A stretch of 64,000 nucleotides of DNA from Drosophila persimilis (lineage: Eukaryota > Arthropoda > Insecta > Diptera > Drosophilidae), in contig NW_020825288.1 of NCBI RefSeq assembly GCF_003286085.1, forward strand, positions 20,956,001 to 21,020,000, written 5' to 3'. This document shows, one piece after another, positions 11,301-24,109 of this stretch. The translations under genes were made by a program, and so were the position numbers. The notes beneath the pieces are model-generated. The model ran no database searches. It was not told the origin of the DNA and worked only from the letters and a program-made list of their open reading frames with translations. Within the stretch, counting starts at the first letter, position 1. Each line of letters opens with the position of its first letter.

Positions 11301-14300
11301 CTACAGGGAACTCTCAAATTAAGTGAAAACCGTCTCTATCTCTGGCAATAACCATTCTTCAACAAATATTCATCTACTAAGATCCTGAGGCTAGAGAGAG
11401 AAAATGAAAACTACGCCTCTGACACGCCTCCAATCCAATTTCCCCTCCCACTCCTCGCCCAAAAACAATGCGGCGAACACATAAAATACAAATGCGCCAA
11501 CAGCAAAAAAACCAAAAGCAAAAACAAAGGAGCGTAGAAAGCAAAACAGAAGCAAAAAACTGTAACGCAAATTATATGCAAATTTTTATGCGAATAGCCC
11601 GGGGTTAGACCCAAGTCAGACATCATTGAGAGGGGTGGAGTGGGAGAGAGCATTCGCAGGCAAGAAGCAAAAGTGGAAAGTCCAGACACACCTCTCTAAC
11701 CCCCCAAGTCTGACCAGAGCCGAGCGACCCACGCATCGAATACGTAAATACCAATAACAAACAGAGTGGAAGAGACAGCAGAATGAAAGGGAGAGAGGCT
11801 CAATCATGGGCAGGGGTAAAAACAGTGGGAGTATCAAAGATAGCGGTCGACTGCGATGCGATAGCTAAAAGGGGATAGACAGAGGCAAAAGCTGAGAGAC
11901 TGGCAGAGGCTTCGGCAGAGACTTAAATGCTCTCTTGTGCACATGCGAGCGACGCGTTGGCGGGAGAATTTGAGAGCGCGTGATCTGCTGTTCTATGAAG
12001 AGGTGCTTTTCGGTAAGGAGCCGCTGTCTCTCTCTAATACTTTGTTTCACTTGCGTCAGCACATGTCGAGATAAGCGAATAATTTAGGACGCTCAAGGAA
12101 ACTCAAAGGCCAGACCTAAGCCTTTATTAAGACACCTTGGTATAAGCAGACCAGATTACCAGGACCACTCTCAATAACGGAATCAAAAGCCGAGCTAGAG
12201 CTAGAGACAGAGCTAAAAGCAGCAGCAGAGCTAATAGCAGCGACAGAGCCAGGAGAAGATTTACAGGCAGAGCCCAGCAGCAGAGGTAACGGCATATTCA
12301 GACGGTAAATTTCTCTCATGGTCCTTTCCTTTACTCCTTCTCCGTTCCGTTCCGTGCCGTACCGCCCCCGCTCAGACATACGCAATTGCAGATGCGACGA
12401 TGATGCTGGCGATTGCGGCAGTTTATTTATAGCAAAGAGCAGCAGCAGTAGTAGCAGCAGCAGCAGTGCCAACGGCAGGAGTAGGGAGTGGGAGGAAGGA
12501 CCAGCATCAGCCAGGGAGGAGAGAGAAAAGGGACCACCAGCGGGAGACGGTGATGTTTGTCGCTGTGCAGCTGGAAGGATTCGCCGCTTGGCAACATTTT
12601 AATGTAGCCCACGACCATGATGTTACGCCTCCCACCCCCTGCCTCCACTCCTGCTCCTGCTGCTGCTCCACCCACGAATTTCATCTGCTGGTGGGTGTGG
12701 CTGGGTGCCGCAGTGTGGATACTCCTGATAGATACACGAGTTCCAGCTTCCAAGCAGCTTGATGCTGCCACGGAGATACATAGATAAAGATAAAGAGAAG
12801 AGAGCAATGCGACGCGACGCGGCGTGCGATGCATGTTATAATGAAAACCCCTTAAACCAAATAATGTCCGCCCCCAACAGTCCCCCCCGCCCGCACTGCT
12901 ACAGTGTTTGATAAACGCAGGAGGAGGGAGATTCAGCTGCAGGAGAGGAAAGGAGTGTGCTGAGGGAGGATGCGGGACCTATCGTGGGACATTCATTACA
13001 CAGCAGATTTCTTCCAGATTTTCGCGCAGAGATAAATTGCTCATCATTTCACAACGGATTTTGGCATTTTCCGACAGACGACGCCAAGAGAAAATCAGAT
13101 TTAGCCATCTGAAGGTCGGTCCCTGAGATGCAGGGAATCCATCTTGTGGATTGAAGGAGATATTTTGTGAAAGAAAAACTAATAAGATTATGATTTGAAG
13201 AGCACATCGGACGAGATTCAGATTAAAGGGGGGATTATGTGCTGTTTTAGGAATAGTTATGGAAAATCTTTATCTCCTTAGACTAATGATGATCTATGCG
13301 TGTCCTAACACTTAAGACCTGCCAACCACCTCTCTGATTAATCAAAAATTAAATTTCAATTACACTCCTGTCTCATTTACATGATTTATGATACCTTCAA
13401 AAATTACCCCCACTTAAGAGCCTCCACTTCGCCTGGTAAGACCTTTGAACCTGTGCAATCAATGCCCAATCAACAGGACACTAGCTACCTGCCCCCCACC
13501 GCTGGCTGTACCCCAAAGTTCATTGTGTCATCAGGCACTTAAGTGAGACACAGCGAAAACATAAATTAAATGTCAAAAACATAAATATATTTGGCCCACA
13601 CAGACACAGAGAGCCAGCCTGCGCTCCTTCTCCTTACAGAACCAAGGACCTCCATGCTGTTGTCCTGTACCATCCGCCCACCCCCACCACATTTTACCAT
13701 AAAAGACGGAGGAGCGTACACCGAAATGGCGGTGGCCCAGAACTTCCGCCAGAAGCTGCCAAAAGGAACCAAAAACCACAGGCACTGGCACTGGCACTGG
13801 CACTGGGAGCAGGATGTGGCCGGGAGGCGGTGGGAAAATAAAATGCCAGCAGTGCGAAAACTTTTAACATGCAAATGTCTCTTGGTTTTTCCTTCATTGT
13901 TTTTCCTCTTTTCTGTCCTTTTTTTTTTTTTGTTTTTTTTCTTTTATTTTAATTTCATTTCGTTTTTAATTTTCAACAATGGAAGAGGCAGGGCCCAAAG
14001 TGTAAGAACGTGATATTGAAGTTCGTTGAGATAAGTGCAACCGGTTATCTGCCACACGGGCCACGCCCACTGTGTGCTTGCCCCTGCCTCTGCCCCCACC
14101 CTCATGGGTGGTCGGTCGTCAAGGAAAAGTTTTAATTTCAGTTTCGGGGCGACACCAATTTTTAACCGCCAGACGCGCTCGCCGAATGCATCTGTCCGTT
14201 CGAGTATCTGTATCTGCATTCTGCGTACTGTATCTGTATCTGCACTTTGCATTTTAATTGCAAATGGAAACAGTTATCTAAATTGGTCGAAATATTAAAA

Positions 14301-16464
14301 CGACATCGCCCCGGACTCGGACACCCCACCCCTCAGCAAATGGGCGTGGCCGGCCGTCACGGCACACCAGCGACAAGCGACCAGCGACCAGATGCGACAC
14401 ACACAAAAAGGAACATTTCGCGGGCGAATTCCAAACTGCGAAACGCGTTACACATTTTTGGCGCAGGGCCAGGCATAAAAAAAGGGTCCCGTCCCCCATT
14501 AAGCCTCCTCTCTGCAGTGGTGACGAGTGGTGGCCGCCACATGCTACCAATTCTTCTACCCAAAAGCACTTTTGAATGGCCTTTGAATGTTGCAGGTTTC
14601 GTTATCAAAGAGGAGAAAATAAAGAGTTTTCCTGGTGGTAAATGAGATCGTTTAAAGGTGCCCCAGGAAATACTTTCAAAGGTGGATATTTAAATGGGAA
14701 TTAGGGAAATTTAACAATGAAAATTGTTTTTAAACAAAGAAGAATTCTGTCTAAATTTAACCCAAGTCCAGATGAAGGATACTTTGGAGGAAGTGATTGA
14801 TTAAAAGTCTTTAAGCCCAAATTACGGGATTTTTCCGATGAAAGGGATATTCATTCAAAGGGTACTCTATTTTTTCTTGAATAATAAACCCTTTCTCAAA
14901 CAATCCACATCGAATTTGACCCTCATAAGGTATTCCCTCAATGACTATTTCTCCTTTAAGCAATTACCAATTCAAACACAAAATTTGTTCAATCATTTAC
15001 ATCAAATTGAATGGCTTCTTTAGGGGATCTGTAAAATGCTTTCCAATTACTCTAATTAAAGCGAAACAAGCTCTTAATTTGAACAGTCTTTAAGGCGTGG
15101 TGGGTATATACCACATGAATCATTTGGCATTAATTCCCCGGGTAATCCCCGAGACATAAACCAAGGCAAAACTCTTTCAATTCATTGCCAACTTTGGAGT
15201 CTGTCTACGACACTGTCCACCACGCCCTCCACCGTACCAGAAGTTTTTGGGGACCGAGTTCAGGAGGGATTAGTGGCCCAATAGGGAGGAGCAGGATGGA
15301 TGTGTGGCAGCAGGCCAGAAGGAGGAGCAGGATGGATGCCTGGGGAGGTCAGTGTTGAATGGGAGGGATATATATCTGGTTTGGCCAATGCAAATCGGTA
15401 TTTCTGAGCTTCTGGCTGTTTGGGCAATTAGTTAAATTTATTATTTGAGCAGCAAAACCACAGACCGCATGTGCCACACAAGAGCACAAGGGGGCGGGCG
15501 GAGACAGAGGCAGTGCCAGAGGCAGAGGCAGAGGCAGAGATTGGGGACAAGAGCAACAAAGCAGTTGGCATTTGTCTCCTCTCCACATGAAGGGATTAAT
15601 GACAGCGCAACAAACAAGCAACCGACCAATCCCCCAGGATCCTCCTTGGCTCCCTCATGCATATGCATGCCATGCAAATTGCATGTCATTCACAACCCCC
15701 TCTCGGACAAACATTAACCCCCCCTACAATGTCCCACCCACTCGTAAATATTTGGCTTTAAGTCAACGCTTGGCTAATTCGTTTTTATGGAATATTTAAA
15801 TTATTATTTATTGCCGCATTTTTTCCAATTTCCATTTGCCATTTACCATTTTTCCCCATTTCAGTTTTCCCCCTCTCCATCTCCCGCTCTCTTTCGCTCG
15901 CTTTTTCCAAACGGATATGAGGGAAAATGGTTATGCATTCGTCTATAAATTGCTGGGTCCCTCATAAATCAAGCCATCGCGAGCGTGAGACTTCAATTAA
16001 TGCCCCACTATTGCCACCGATAATTCATTTACTAATTTATCTTTTACAAACAGAAACACACAGGAATGCAGAACGTAGAGCGGATAGCAGAGAGCAGAGC
16101 AATGGCATTGCCAGGCCGCATTAATTACAATGCAATTACTTATGGCCACGCAACATGGTCATAATTATCTGATTGTAGGCGTGGCAGTCATTCATTTGCA
16201 TCTGACACAGCCCTGGCTGCCACCCACAACTCCCACACAGTGGGCTCCTTCTGCGAGGGAGTAAGACATCCATAATTGGGACATTATTCATATGGCGGGC
16301 GGGAGAGGCTGCTCTGGGAATTTTTTATTTAATTTAATTTTAAATTGTTTCTATAGGCTTAAATATAATACAAATATATGGGTTAGTGGGGATATAAAAT
16401 CAATTTTCCATACAGTCATTTTTTAGTAATAAGCGTATATATTTTTAATTAATAAAAAAATACA

Positions 16465-16700
16465 TATTTGTGACTATGATAGGGATATCAGAAAGGCTAA
16501 CTTCGGTGGCCGAAGATTTATATTATGACCTATACAATACCAGAAATCTGTTCTATGGCGGTGTTTTGCGTAACCCCCATAGACAGAGGTCACGCGCGAC
16601 TCGGCTTCATCTTTTCTGCTCGGCTGGGCAGCTGAGTCGGTCCCAGAACCCCACAACGTAGGATCTTTTGGTCTGAAAATGTTCAACAAGAACTAAACAG
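16465..16700. repeat. Possible diverged interspersed repeat
   Basis: The short palindrome CTTCGGTGGCCGAAG sits in a segment whose wording (CTAACTTCGG, CCGAAG, then ATTTATATT) resembles ends of abundant Drosophila non-autonomous repeats. No terminal repeats or target-site duplication could be identified by eye, so this is tentative. Confidence 0.25.
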
Positions 16701-18495
16701 TCTTTGTCGACAGTCCCCTAGCACCCTTGTGCATAAATCGAACTAAACTTCAATGATAGTTTGATGATAAAATCTTGAACCATCTTGTGGATACCCCCGA
16801 GTGCAGCAAAGAGTCTCTACAGAGGTTTTCCCAGAAAGAAAAGGTTCAAGGACAGACAGTCGTGAATCGCTTTACGGCGATCATCAATAACTATTACCCT
16901 GATAGGGTTGAAAATGGTTTCGTCTGTGCCAAACTTATTGCTCATCTTGTAAGCCAATGTTGTGTGTGTTTTTTGGATACTTCTAATTTGGCAACTTATC
17001 AAATACACAGTAAACAATTATCCTGGCAAGTAGCCAGAAGTAAAAGCAGAAAAGTAATGGTCCGAATGGACGTAAATCACCTCAGGTTACGGCATAATAT
17101 ACTTTCAGAAAATTGGACAGAATTATAGTAATATTTAGATAGAAACAGCACAAAAGCAGAACAATATTCACTAGTAATAATAAGCTTCCATTCACATAAT
17201 TACGTCCCTAAAAAGAGCTCTCAAAGAACCATCTTCGGGACTGTCATTTGGCACAAACAAAATTCTCATCAACGGCACACAATTTAGGAGGGGAATTACA
17301 GCAAATCTTTAGAGAAGGATACTCACCCAATCAAATTTCACATTTCGTTGGACACGACGGCGATTTTATTGCGATGACATGTTCTCGAATGCAGCTGCAA
17401 CAGCAGTGGTGGCAGCAGTCATCAGCACTATCATCAGCAGCATCTTGAGGCACCCACCAAGCACTAGGACCAGCGTCCTCCCATCATCATCGTAAAACCA
17501 ACACCAAAGCCTTTGTTTACAACTTAGAAGGTCGTAAATGGACGACGGACCATCATCACAATACGGTCAGGAATACGGCAATACGGGAGCTGGCCACAGA
17601 GCATCCTTGCCGCCAGATCCCAGACGAATGAACGGTGTCGTGTCGTGTCGTCCGCCTGGTGGAGGCGTCCATTAGGGCAGCCAAGAGTGTTCTGTGTGTT
17701 TCAATGGTGTTCCAGGTTCCAGCATCCAACAAAAGTGCAAGTCTCCGAAAGGTAAACCAATGGACGGCAGTGCGCAGGCGCCAAAACACAGCTTCCAACC
17801 CCCCATACCTCCCCCATGGACAAATGCATTCGTGAGGACTCCCACACATGCTGCTCCCACTGGAAAGACCATCTAGAGAGCCTTTAGCCAGGACATACTG
17901 TTGCCATTTTCCGTGTTTGCCTGGGGTGGGACGTCGGTGTCGAGAAGCCTCTGTGCAACACGAATTCCACCCTTAAGCCGCTCGGAGAGACACATCCTGC
18001 GTTCCAATCGACTTTTGCAGCGGGTCTTCTCTCTCTCCGGGGGTTGGCTCTTAACCAAAGGAGAAAATCAATAAAACCCACGTCGACGTCCATGATGGTC
18101 GGTCGGTCCGTCGCTCTCTCTCTCTCTTCCTTGGCCCCCCAGCCGCTACGCCAGCGAGGCAGACAATGAAATGATGTTCCTAAGGAAGGAGGATGCACGT
18201 GTTCTGCCATGCCATATCCCTGTAGTGCCTTGTGAGTGCGTGCGAGCAGGCAGCAACAATACCAATTACAATAAAGACAGACATTTAGTCAGGATTTCGT
18301 TTAGTAGGAGAGTTGGAGAGGGGGGGGGCAGCCAGCAGCGACAGGACATGTGCGAAAAAGTCCAGCAGCATGAAAAATATGTGGCCAAATGTAGTATTCC
18401 ACAGCCACATTTTGCCAGCCAACGGGTTTCTAATGGAAACAATTAAGTCATTAGCAAGTGTTGATTTTAGTGAGCGATGTATGGGGGTACTGGGT

Positions 18496-18520
18496 CTCTG
18501 CTCTGCTCTGCTCTGCTCTG
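18496..18520 (+). repeat. CTCTG pentanucleotide microsatellite
   Basis: About five tandem CTCTG units in non-coding DNA about 1.1 kb from the Ama 3' end. Confidence 0.8.
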
Positions 18521-19660
18521 ACTTGGGGTCTAGTTAAACTAATGTCCTCGGGCCGTAATGGACCCAGCCAAGCCGCCCTTTCTTGGGGGCGGGGGGACAT
18601 GCCTCATATGGCGGCAAACACACACCCACACACACACACACGAAATAGTTGTTGCTCCTGTCGGTGGCAGACCTCTTACAAATGCCTCCGCATTTCTCTC
18701 AATTACAATGAGAACAACTTACTTTCGGGTTCACTTTTCATCTCCCGGTGCGTGTCAAGAGGTGAACTGGCTGCCATTTTTTAACCATGATTGAAGAGTT
18801 AAATGTTGTGGCACTTTGAGCGGGCTCTGTTAACTTTTTGCTAAATGACTTTTTCCCCTCTGTGTGTGTTTGGGGTCTCGGGACTCGGGGGGGGACCACT
18901 TGTGTGCGCTCGTTCTGGTGGGACTTTCACTGCAGGATTTAGGGACTTTTTCAAATGGTTTCGGATTGAAGGTGGATAAACCTGTACTGTAGGAATTGAT
19001 TAAGTGAGAACATATATCGTTGGAGTATGATAAATATTTGTAAATAAGTATAGAATGCGTTATTCTTCATTATGCGATGTTTTTGGAATTACAAACGATC
19101 AGTTTTCAACGCTATGAATCTGCTACAATCTCAAAAAAAAACGTATAAATACAATCTTCCCTACCATAAAACCGCTTGAAAGATGAACTTTCGATCTATA
19201 TACCACTCTTACCTACTTCACTCCAATAAACTCCATAATCTATTGCATTCTTTACTGTATTCCCATCCATCCATTTACTTCCTTCCCACATTTACTCCCT
19301 TCAAAGAATCCCCAGCATGCTGGGCTCTCTCTCCCGCCATATAGGAAAAGACCGATTAAAATTTATCAAAGAACATTATGTACTTATACTATATATGGTA
19401 TTTTTTTGTATTTGTTGTATGTATATGCAAAAAGGCATTCTTAAGGCACAAACAGTCGAAAGATTTCAAGTGTATCCGAAAATATATGAATCTGAATGAG
19501 AGCTAATTGAATGAATCATTAATAATATAAACAGAGGCCGCATCCGGAGCGATCCGATCCGCACAGACACAGAATTGCCGAAATAAAGTTCATTAAAGTA
19601 AAAGTTCAAGTCTTATATGCGTGGGAATGGGAATTCAGGCAGAGTCTGCAGACCGGACCC

Positions 19661-20650
19661 CTACGATAGGGAGGGCACTGGGATGACGGTCTGGAAGAGA
19701 TGGAGCCGGGCATCGGCGTGACCCAGCTTGTTGGTGGCATTGCAGTAGTAGTCGCCAAAGTCCTCCTCGGACACGCTGGCAATGCGCAGGACCGAAGTCG
19801 TCGTCTCAAAGGATGAGGCCGTGTTGGCCACCTCGTGCTGGCGGCTCGACTGCAGTTGGACGCCATTCCGGTGCCAAACGACCGTCGGAGCGGGATAGCC
19901 CTGAACGGAGCACTCCAGTTCCACGGTGTGCGACAGCATCTGAGCGATCTTGGGACGCTGAACGGCAATCTGTGGCCGGAACTCGACCTCCACGCGGATG
20001 AGGCGACGATCGGGCTGGCCCTCTCCATTCTGGGCGATGCAGTAGTAGCCACCGCGATCCATGCGGTGCACGGTTCTGATGCGAAGAGTGGGCTCGGCCA
20101 GCAGGTGCCCTCCCGCCGGCATAATGGCATTGTTCTCGCGGGCCCAGGCGATGGTGGGCTTGGGGAAACCATTGGCATGGCACGTCAGCTCCAGATTTTC
20201 TCCCTCGGTGACCAGAGCGGTCTTGGGCGTTCTCTCCGAAATCACAGGTGGTGTTTTTATCTGCAGATTCAGCTTCTTGGTGATCTTCTCCGAGGTGGAG
20301 ACCAGCACCTGGCACTCGTACGGACCCATATCGTTCACCTCGATCTGTTTTATCCGGAAAGTATAAATGGCATTGCCCGCCTTGGGATCCTCCGTCACAG
20401 AGACGTTGTAGCGCTGATCGGGCAGACTGAGCATATTCCGCATGGAGAGCATGGAGTTGGTGTCCGATTTGGCCCAGCTAACGGAGAGTTGGCCCACCTG
20501 CTCCACCGTGCAGTTGAACTCGACGCTGTCGCCGACGCTGGCAACCACATCCTTGGTGATGTGGCTGATGACGGGGGCGGCGCTGGCTGCGGCAGCGAGG
20601 CCCACGCAGAGGCAAAGGCAGAGCCGAAGACGAAGCCGGAGATTGTTCAT
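19661..20650 (-). CDS. Ama: Amalgam, secreted immunoglobulin-superfamily adhesion protein
   Basis: One uninterrupted 329-aa reading frame, as expected for the intronless Ama gene (family length about 333 aa). Residues 1-24 are a Leu/Ala-rich signal peptide. Three Ig domains follow, each with the canonical Cys, Trp and Cys: C47, W59, C113 (with DMGPYEC); C157, W169, C204 (with DRGGYYC); and C247, W259, C303 (with DFGDYYC). There is no transmembrane segment. Ama is a secreted ligand of the cell-surface protein Neurotactin that promotes cell adhesion and axon guidance. It is a long-standing non-homeobox member of the complex, next to bcd and transcribed away from it. The start is the only ATG giving a signal peptide, and the context supports it. 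Confidence 0.96.
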   Translation of the reverse strand: MNNLRLRLRLCLCLCVGLAAAASAAPVISHITKDVVASVGDSVEFNCTVEQVGQLSVSWAKSDTNSMLSMRNMLSLPDQRYNVSVTEDPKAGNAIYTFRIKQIEVNDMGPYECQVLVSTSEKITKKLNLQIKTPPVISERTPKTALVTEGENLELTCHANGFPKPTIAWARENNAIMPAGGHLLAEPTLRIRTVHRMDRGGYYCIAQNGEGQPDRRLIRVEVEFRPQIAVQRPKIAQMLSHTVELECSVQGYPAPTVVWHRNGVQLQSSRQHEVANTASSFETTTSVLRIASVSEEDFGDYYCNATNKLGHADARLHLFQTVIPVPSLS

Positions 20651-23600
20651 GGCTGATTACACACTCTCCCCGGTTTATCTTTGTTTATGTCACACGGTTT
20701 TTCTCTCTTTCTTAAACGCGAGTTCAATGTTCAGTGCGCAACGTTCGGGATTTGAATGAAACGCTGGCGATGATGGACCCTGAGCCCGGCTCAAGTTTGG
20801 TTTTCTGCCTGCGCTTCGTCTTCGTTTATGCTGCTGCCGCGCCGACGCTGGCAGTTCGTGAGAGATAACTAGAAAGAGCAGCACCGAAAATTGTGCACTG
20901 AGAGCAAACGAAGGACGGAGAGTGTGATCGGTTTGAGGTGATTCAATTAGCTGCTGCTGCTTTTCTCTCAGTGCATTTGCCGAAGACCAAAGTCAATGAC
21001 TGTTTCGGGGGATCTTATCGCCCTTCGTCTTGTTTGTTTTTGTACTTAACATATTTATTTCTCTTTCTATCTGTTTGATGTTGGATGTTCTCCTGCTGCT
21101 CACTCACTTAGCAAAGGTTTATTAGGAATGAGGTAAGGTAGTACGAGATAGGCACCTGTACATGCCATCTTTGCGAGCACAAAGAAAGCAACAGAGAGAC
21201 ACTCTTCTAGTGGAGTTGTACTGTCCCACCTTATATTAAATATACCTTGCACTTATCAATGCACTCTCGCTCGCTCGCTCTTTCTCTAATTGATTTGTTT
21301 TGCTCGATGTTGCTGGCTGGCTGCCCTTTTCCCCCCGATTTCTTTTATTTTTTTCCCCCACACTTCTGATGATAAGAGTGGAGCGGATTGCAGTGTCCGC
21401 GCAAGCGAAAGAGCCGCCGCGGGCAAACTGAAATTCAAATTTGTGCCGCCATTCGGCCATAAACCGTTTAGGGGTTCTTGGAAAATGTGGGAATGTTGTG
21501 CGTACACGCACACACGCACACAGGGACAGGGAATGATTTATGGCATGGCGCGCCGCCAGAATAACGGCAACAATAGCGAACTTTTCTGGAATAACCTTTC
21601 GCCCTTTTTGTTGGAAATGCCGCGCGGTCACGATCCTGACGGTCCCCGAGAGAGAGAGAGAGAGAGCGCGCCAGGCTCTGTCTCTTTCGCAGGCTCTGTG
21701 CAAAGAGGGGCGCAAGCGCGAAAACTGGAACAAAAAGGGGTGGCACAAAGCCTGGCACTGGGTGTGGGATATTTCCGCCTGGTGTTCAGCCATGCTGGGA
21801 CTTTCTAGGGGAAATTTAATGCGGGAATTCCTGAAATTTAAGATGGAATTGAAGTTAAATCTTTAGAATTAAGCGATTTTCGTTTGGAAAATCGAGAATG
21901 AAAGGAAAGAAAATCTTAAAAATAAAATATAAATATAAAATGGCTATAGTTTTACGATATATCAAAGATTTTACATTCGAAGCACCAGAATCTCATTGGT
22001 ATTGAAACAAATCAAGATTAAAGATAGATTTCTAAATAGCATATGGCCGTCCAACATTTCCGTACCAAAAAAACCCTTGAAAATTCCATTTAATTTCCAT
22101 ATTTCCCAACAGAAATATGACATTTCCTTAAACCAAATCCCTGATGAGGCCTGATCCCAGGGTGAAGCACTGTTCTCATAGGCAATGATTGATGATGGTT
22201 CCACCGTCTGTTCATTCGCCCCTTAAGAAACACCGACAAAAACTAGGCATTTTCATAGTTTTTGGGAAAATTAAATCAAAATCTTAAATCGTTTTCCAAC
22301 GAAATGAGGTTGCAGCCGAGGGGAAAGGAAGGGCTAGATGCAGCCTGAAAATGCATCCTGCACACTGCCTCTAAACCGCTTTTTTCCTCTCGCATATCCC
22401 TGAGTGCACATTCGAATCAGATAATTGTAAATTGTGTAAAATAATAAATTTCAAGTTAACTATCTGGTGGGACCTCATAGGGCGCTTCTATTATATGTCC
22501 TTGCCACATATCCCATCTCTCTCTCTCTCTCTGTTGCAGCCACCAGCAGCATCATCATAATCATCTTCAGCATCAGCATCATCATCATCATCATCGTCGC
22601 TGTCGATGTCCAGGGTCCTAGGGTCCTGGACTGGGCTGCTTTATGCACTCAAACGCAACGCTCGACTTGGCTCTCGGACCGAAAACTGGACACACACCGA
22701 AAGAGACAGGGCTATAAGCGAGAGAGAGGGAGAGACGCGTATAGAAAGAGACAGAACGAACCGCTGCTGGAAACCGGGCTGTATGTTCGTTCACATTCAA
22801 GCGGATCCAAAACAGAAAATGTCAAATTTTGTAATTTATTACCCGAATCCTGTTTCTGTCAGTGACTCTTTCGGGTGTTTCGCAGAGCAAAGGGAAAGCC
22901 GGCAGGCGGCAAGCGGCAACAGAGGGACAGGAGAGGACAAGAGAGAGGCAACCAGAGGGATTCTCTGTGGCAGCACAGAGGGGAGTACACGGATCCGGGG
23001 TCTGGTCTCCGTACAACTCCTTTTGTCACACAAACTGCGTGTGAATTTTGTGGCCCACTGTATGCGTATGCGTGTGTATATACGTGTGTATCCTTTGGCT
23101 TTTGGGTGGCGCGTAGTTTTGTTTGCCTTTTGGCTGGATGCCCGCTCTCGCACTCTAACACACTCTCCCACTGTGTGGCTCTGTCTCTGCCTATGAATTG
23201 ACTTTTGTTGCCAGTTGGCAGAGCAGTGGCAGAAGTTGCCACAGAAACTACTTGCCACATCCACAAAGCAAACACGTCAGTTATTCGGTAAATGCCATTA
23301 AAATATTTCACTTAGCAATTGACAGCGAAGCGTTTGTCTAAATGTTTAGAAAAACAGGAATGTTGGATGGTATTTTCTTCTAAAATTAAAGCTTAATGAC
23401 TTCTATTACTAATAAATTCATTTTTTTTTTTACTAATTTCTATTAAAACGTATTATGTTAGCAACACAAAATTTAAACAGAATTTAAATACATCTTTGGC
23501 TATTTTGTTAGTTTTTGTTTGAATAGAATTTCAAATAGTTCGCCAAACATCTTGTAGCAATCAGCTCTCGTCACTGGGCAGTTGATTGCGCCTAACAGCA
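20651..23600. other. Ama 5' flank and Ama-bcd spacer, first part
   Basis: This is non-coding DNA upstream of Ama. It includes GA/CT tracts (for example 21648-21666 and 22515-22532) and an ATC-rich patch at 22550-22600. The Ama promoter must lie just right of 20650; I could not fix its start with an initiator-DPE pair. Confidence 0.5.
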
Positions 23601-23608
23601 CAATTTTC

Positions 23609-23841
23609 GGTATTTTTTGGTATATTTCGGTATATTTGAAAATAATCAATAACAGCATCGATAACAATAATTTTATAATCAATAACAGCACCGATATTAA
23701 TTTTGTAATCAATAACAGCATCGATATCAATTTTTTAATCAATAACATCATCGATATTTATAACTGGAATTCGTCAGTATATTTACGGTATATTTTTGAA
23801 ATGAGACGGTATATTTCGGTATATTTCTGAGGGTCACACTG
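23609..23841 (+). promoter_or_regulatory. Cluster of housekeeping core-promoter elements (Motif 6, DRE-like, Motif 1)
   Basis: GGTATATTT (Ohler Motif 6) occurs at 23619-23627, 23629-23637, 23787-23795, 23808-23816 and 23818-23826, with a related GGTATTTTT at 23609. Between these groups is a tandem array of ATCGAT-like sites, and GGTCACACTG (Motif 1, the M1BP site) follows at 23832-23841. In Drosophila this arrangement marks promoters of broadly expressed genes and some domain boundaries. No recognised gene starts here, so it may serve an unknown transcript, be a decayed promoter, or act as a boundary between Ama and bcd. Confidence 0.6.
23644..23760 (+). repeat. Four-copy minisatellite carrying CGAT sites
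   Basis: Units beginning AATCAATAACA start at 23644, 23677, 23707 and 23737, giving periods of 33, 30 and 30 nt. Each unit contains an ATCGAT or closely related core. The array lies inside the promoter-element cluster. Confidence 0.85.
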
Positions 23842-23862
23842 GTCTTGACCAAAATTTTTATG

Positions 23863-24109
23863 CGCCGCAGTTCGCTTTTGCAACATGAGTCCCATTCCAT
23901 ACACAAATGTTGCAGCAACATTTACTTGAAAACCGTTTTTTGGTCAAAATAAAATACTTACATGCAATTTAAAGATGTAATCTAGTAGAAAATGTATTCA
24001 TCTATGGGATAAAGCTAAGTGGGCAAATCTATATAGCTTGAAATATAGGCAATACCCGATTCGCCGCAGTTTCGCTTTTGCAACATGTTGCTAATTCCAT
24101 GCACACATA
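23863..24109 (+). repeat. Duplicated GC-containing segment (two copies)
   Basis: A segment of about 46 nt starting CGCCGCAGT and running through TTTTGCAACATG occurs at 23863-23908 and again, slightly diverged, at 24062-24109. Each copy ends with an ATTCCAT(A/G)CACA stretch. It suggests local tandem duplication followed by decay. Confidence 0.75.

Larger units (their letters stand above)
7201..19660. other. Intergenic stretch between mir-993 and Ama
   Basis: About 12.5 kb with no recognisable gene. It contains homeodomain-type TAATTA/ATTA motifs (for example around 8340-8400 and 16110-16200), short CA, CAG and CTCTG repeats, and one possible diverged repeat at about 16460-16700. It is a plausible location for Hox enhancers, but no site cluster is strong enough to call. 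Confidence 0.5.

Noticed and set aside
19317-19499. 60-aa frame just beyond the Ama 3' end
   Set aside because: Short and AT-rich, with a hydrophobic stretch but no supporting context.
20061-20656. Long open frames opposite Ama on the plus strand
   Set aside because: They are antisense shadows of the well-supported three-Ig Ama reading frame.
21236-21793. 185-aa minus-strand frame upstream of Ama
   Set aside because: Composed of Ser/Arg stretches from GA repeats, with no recognisable features.
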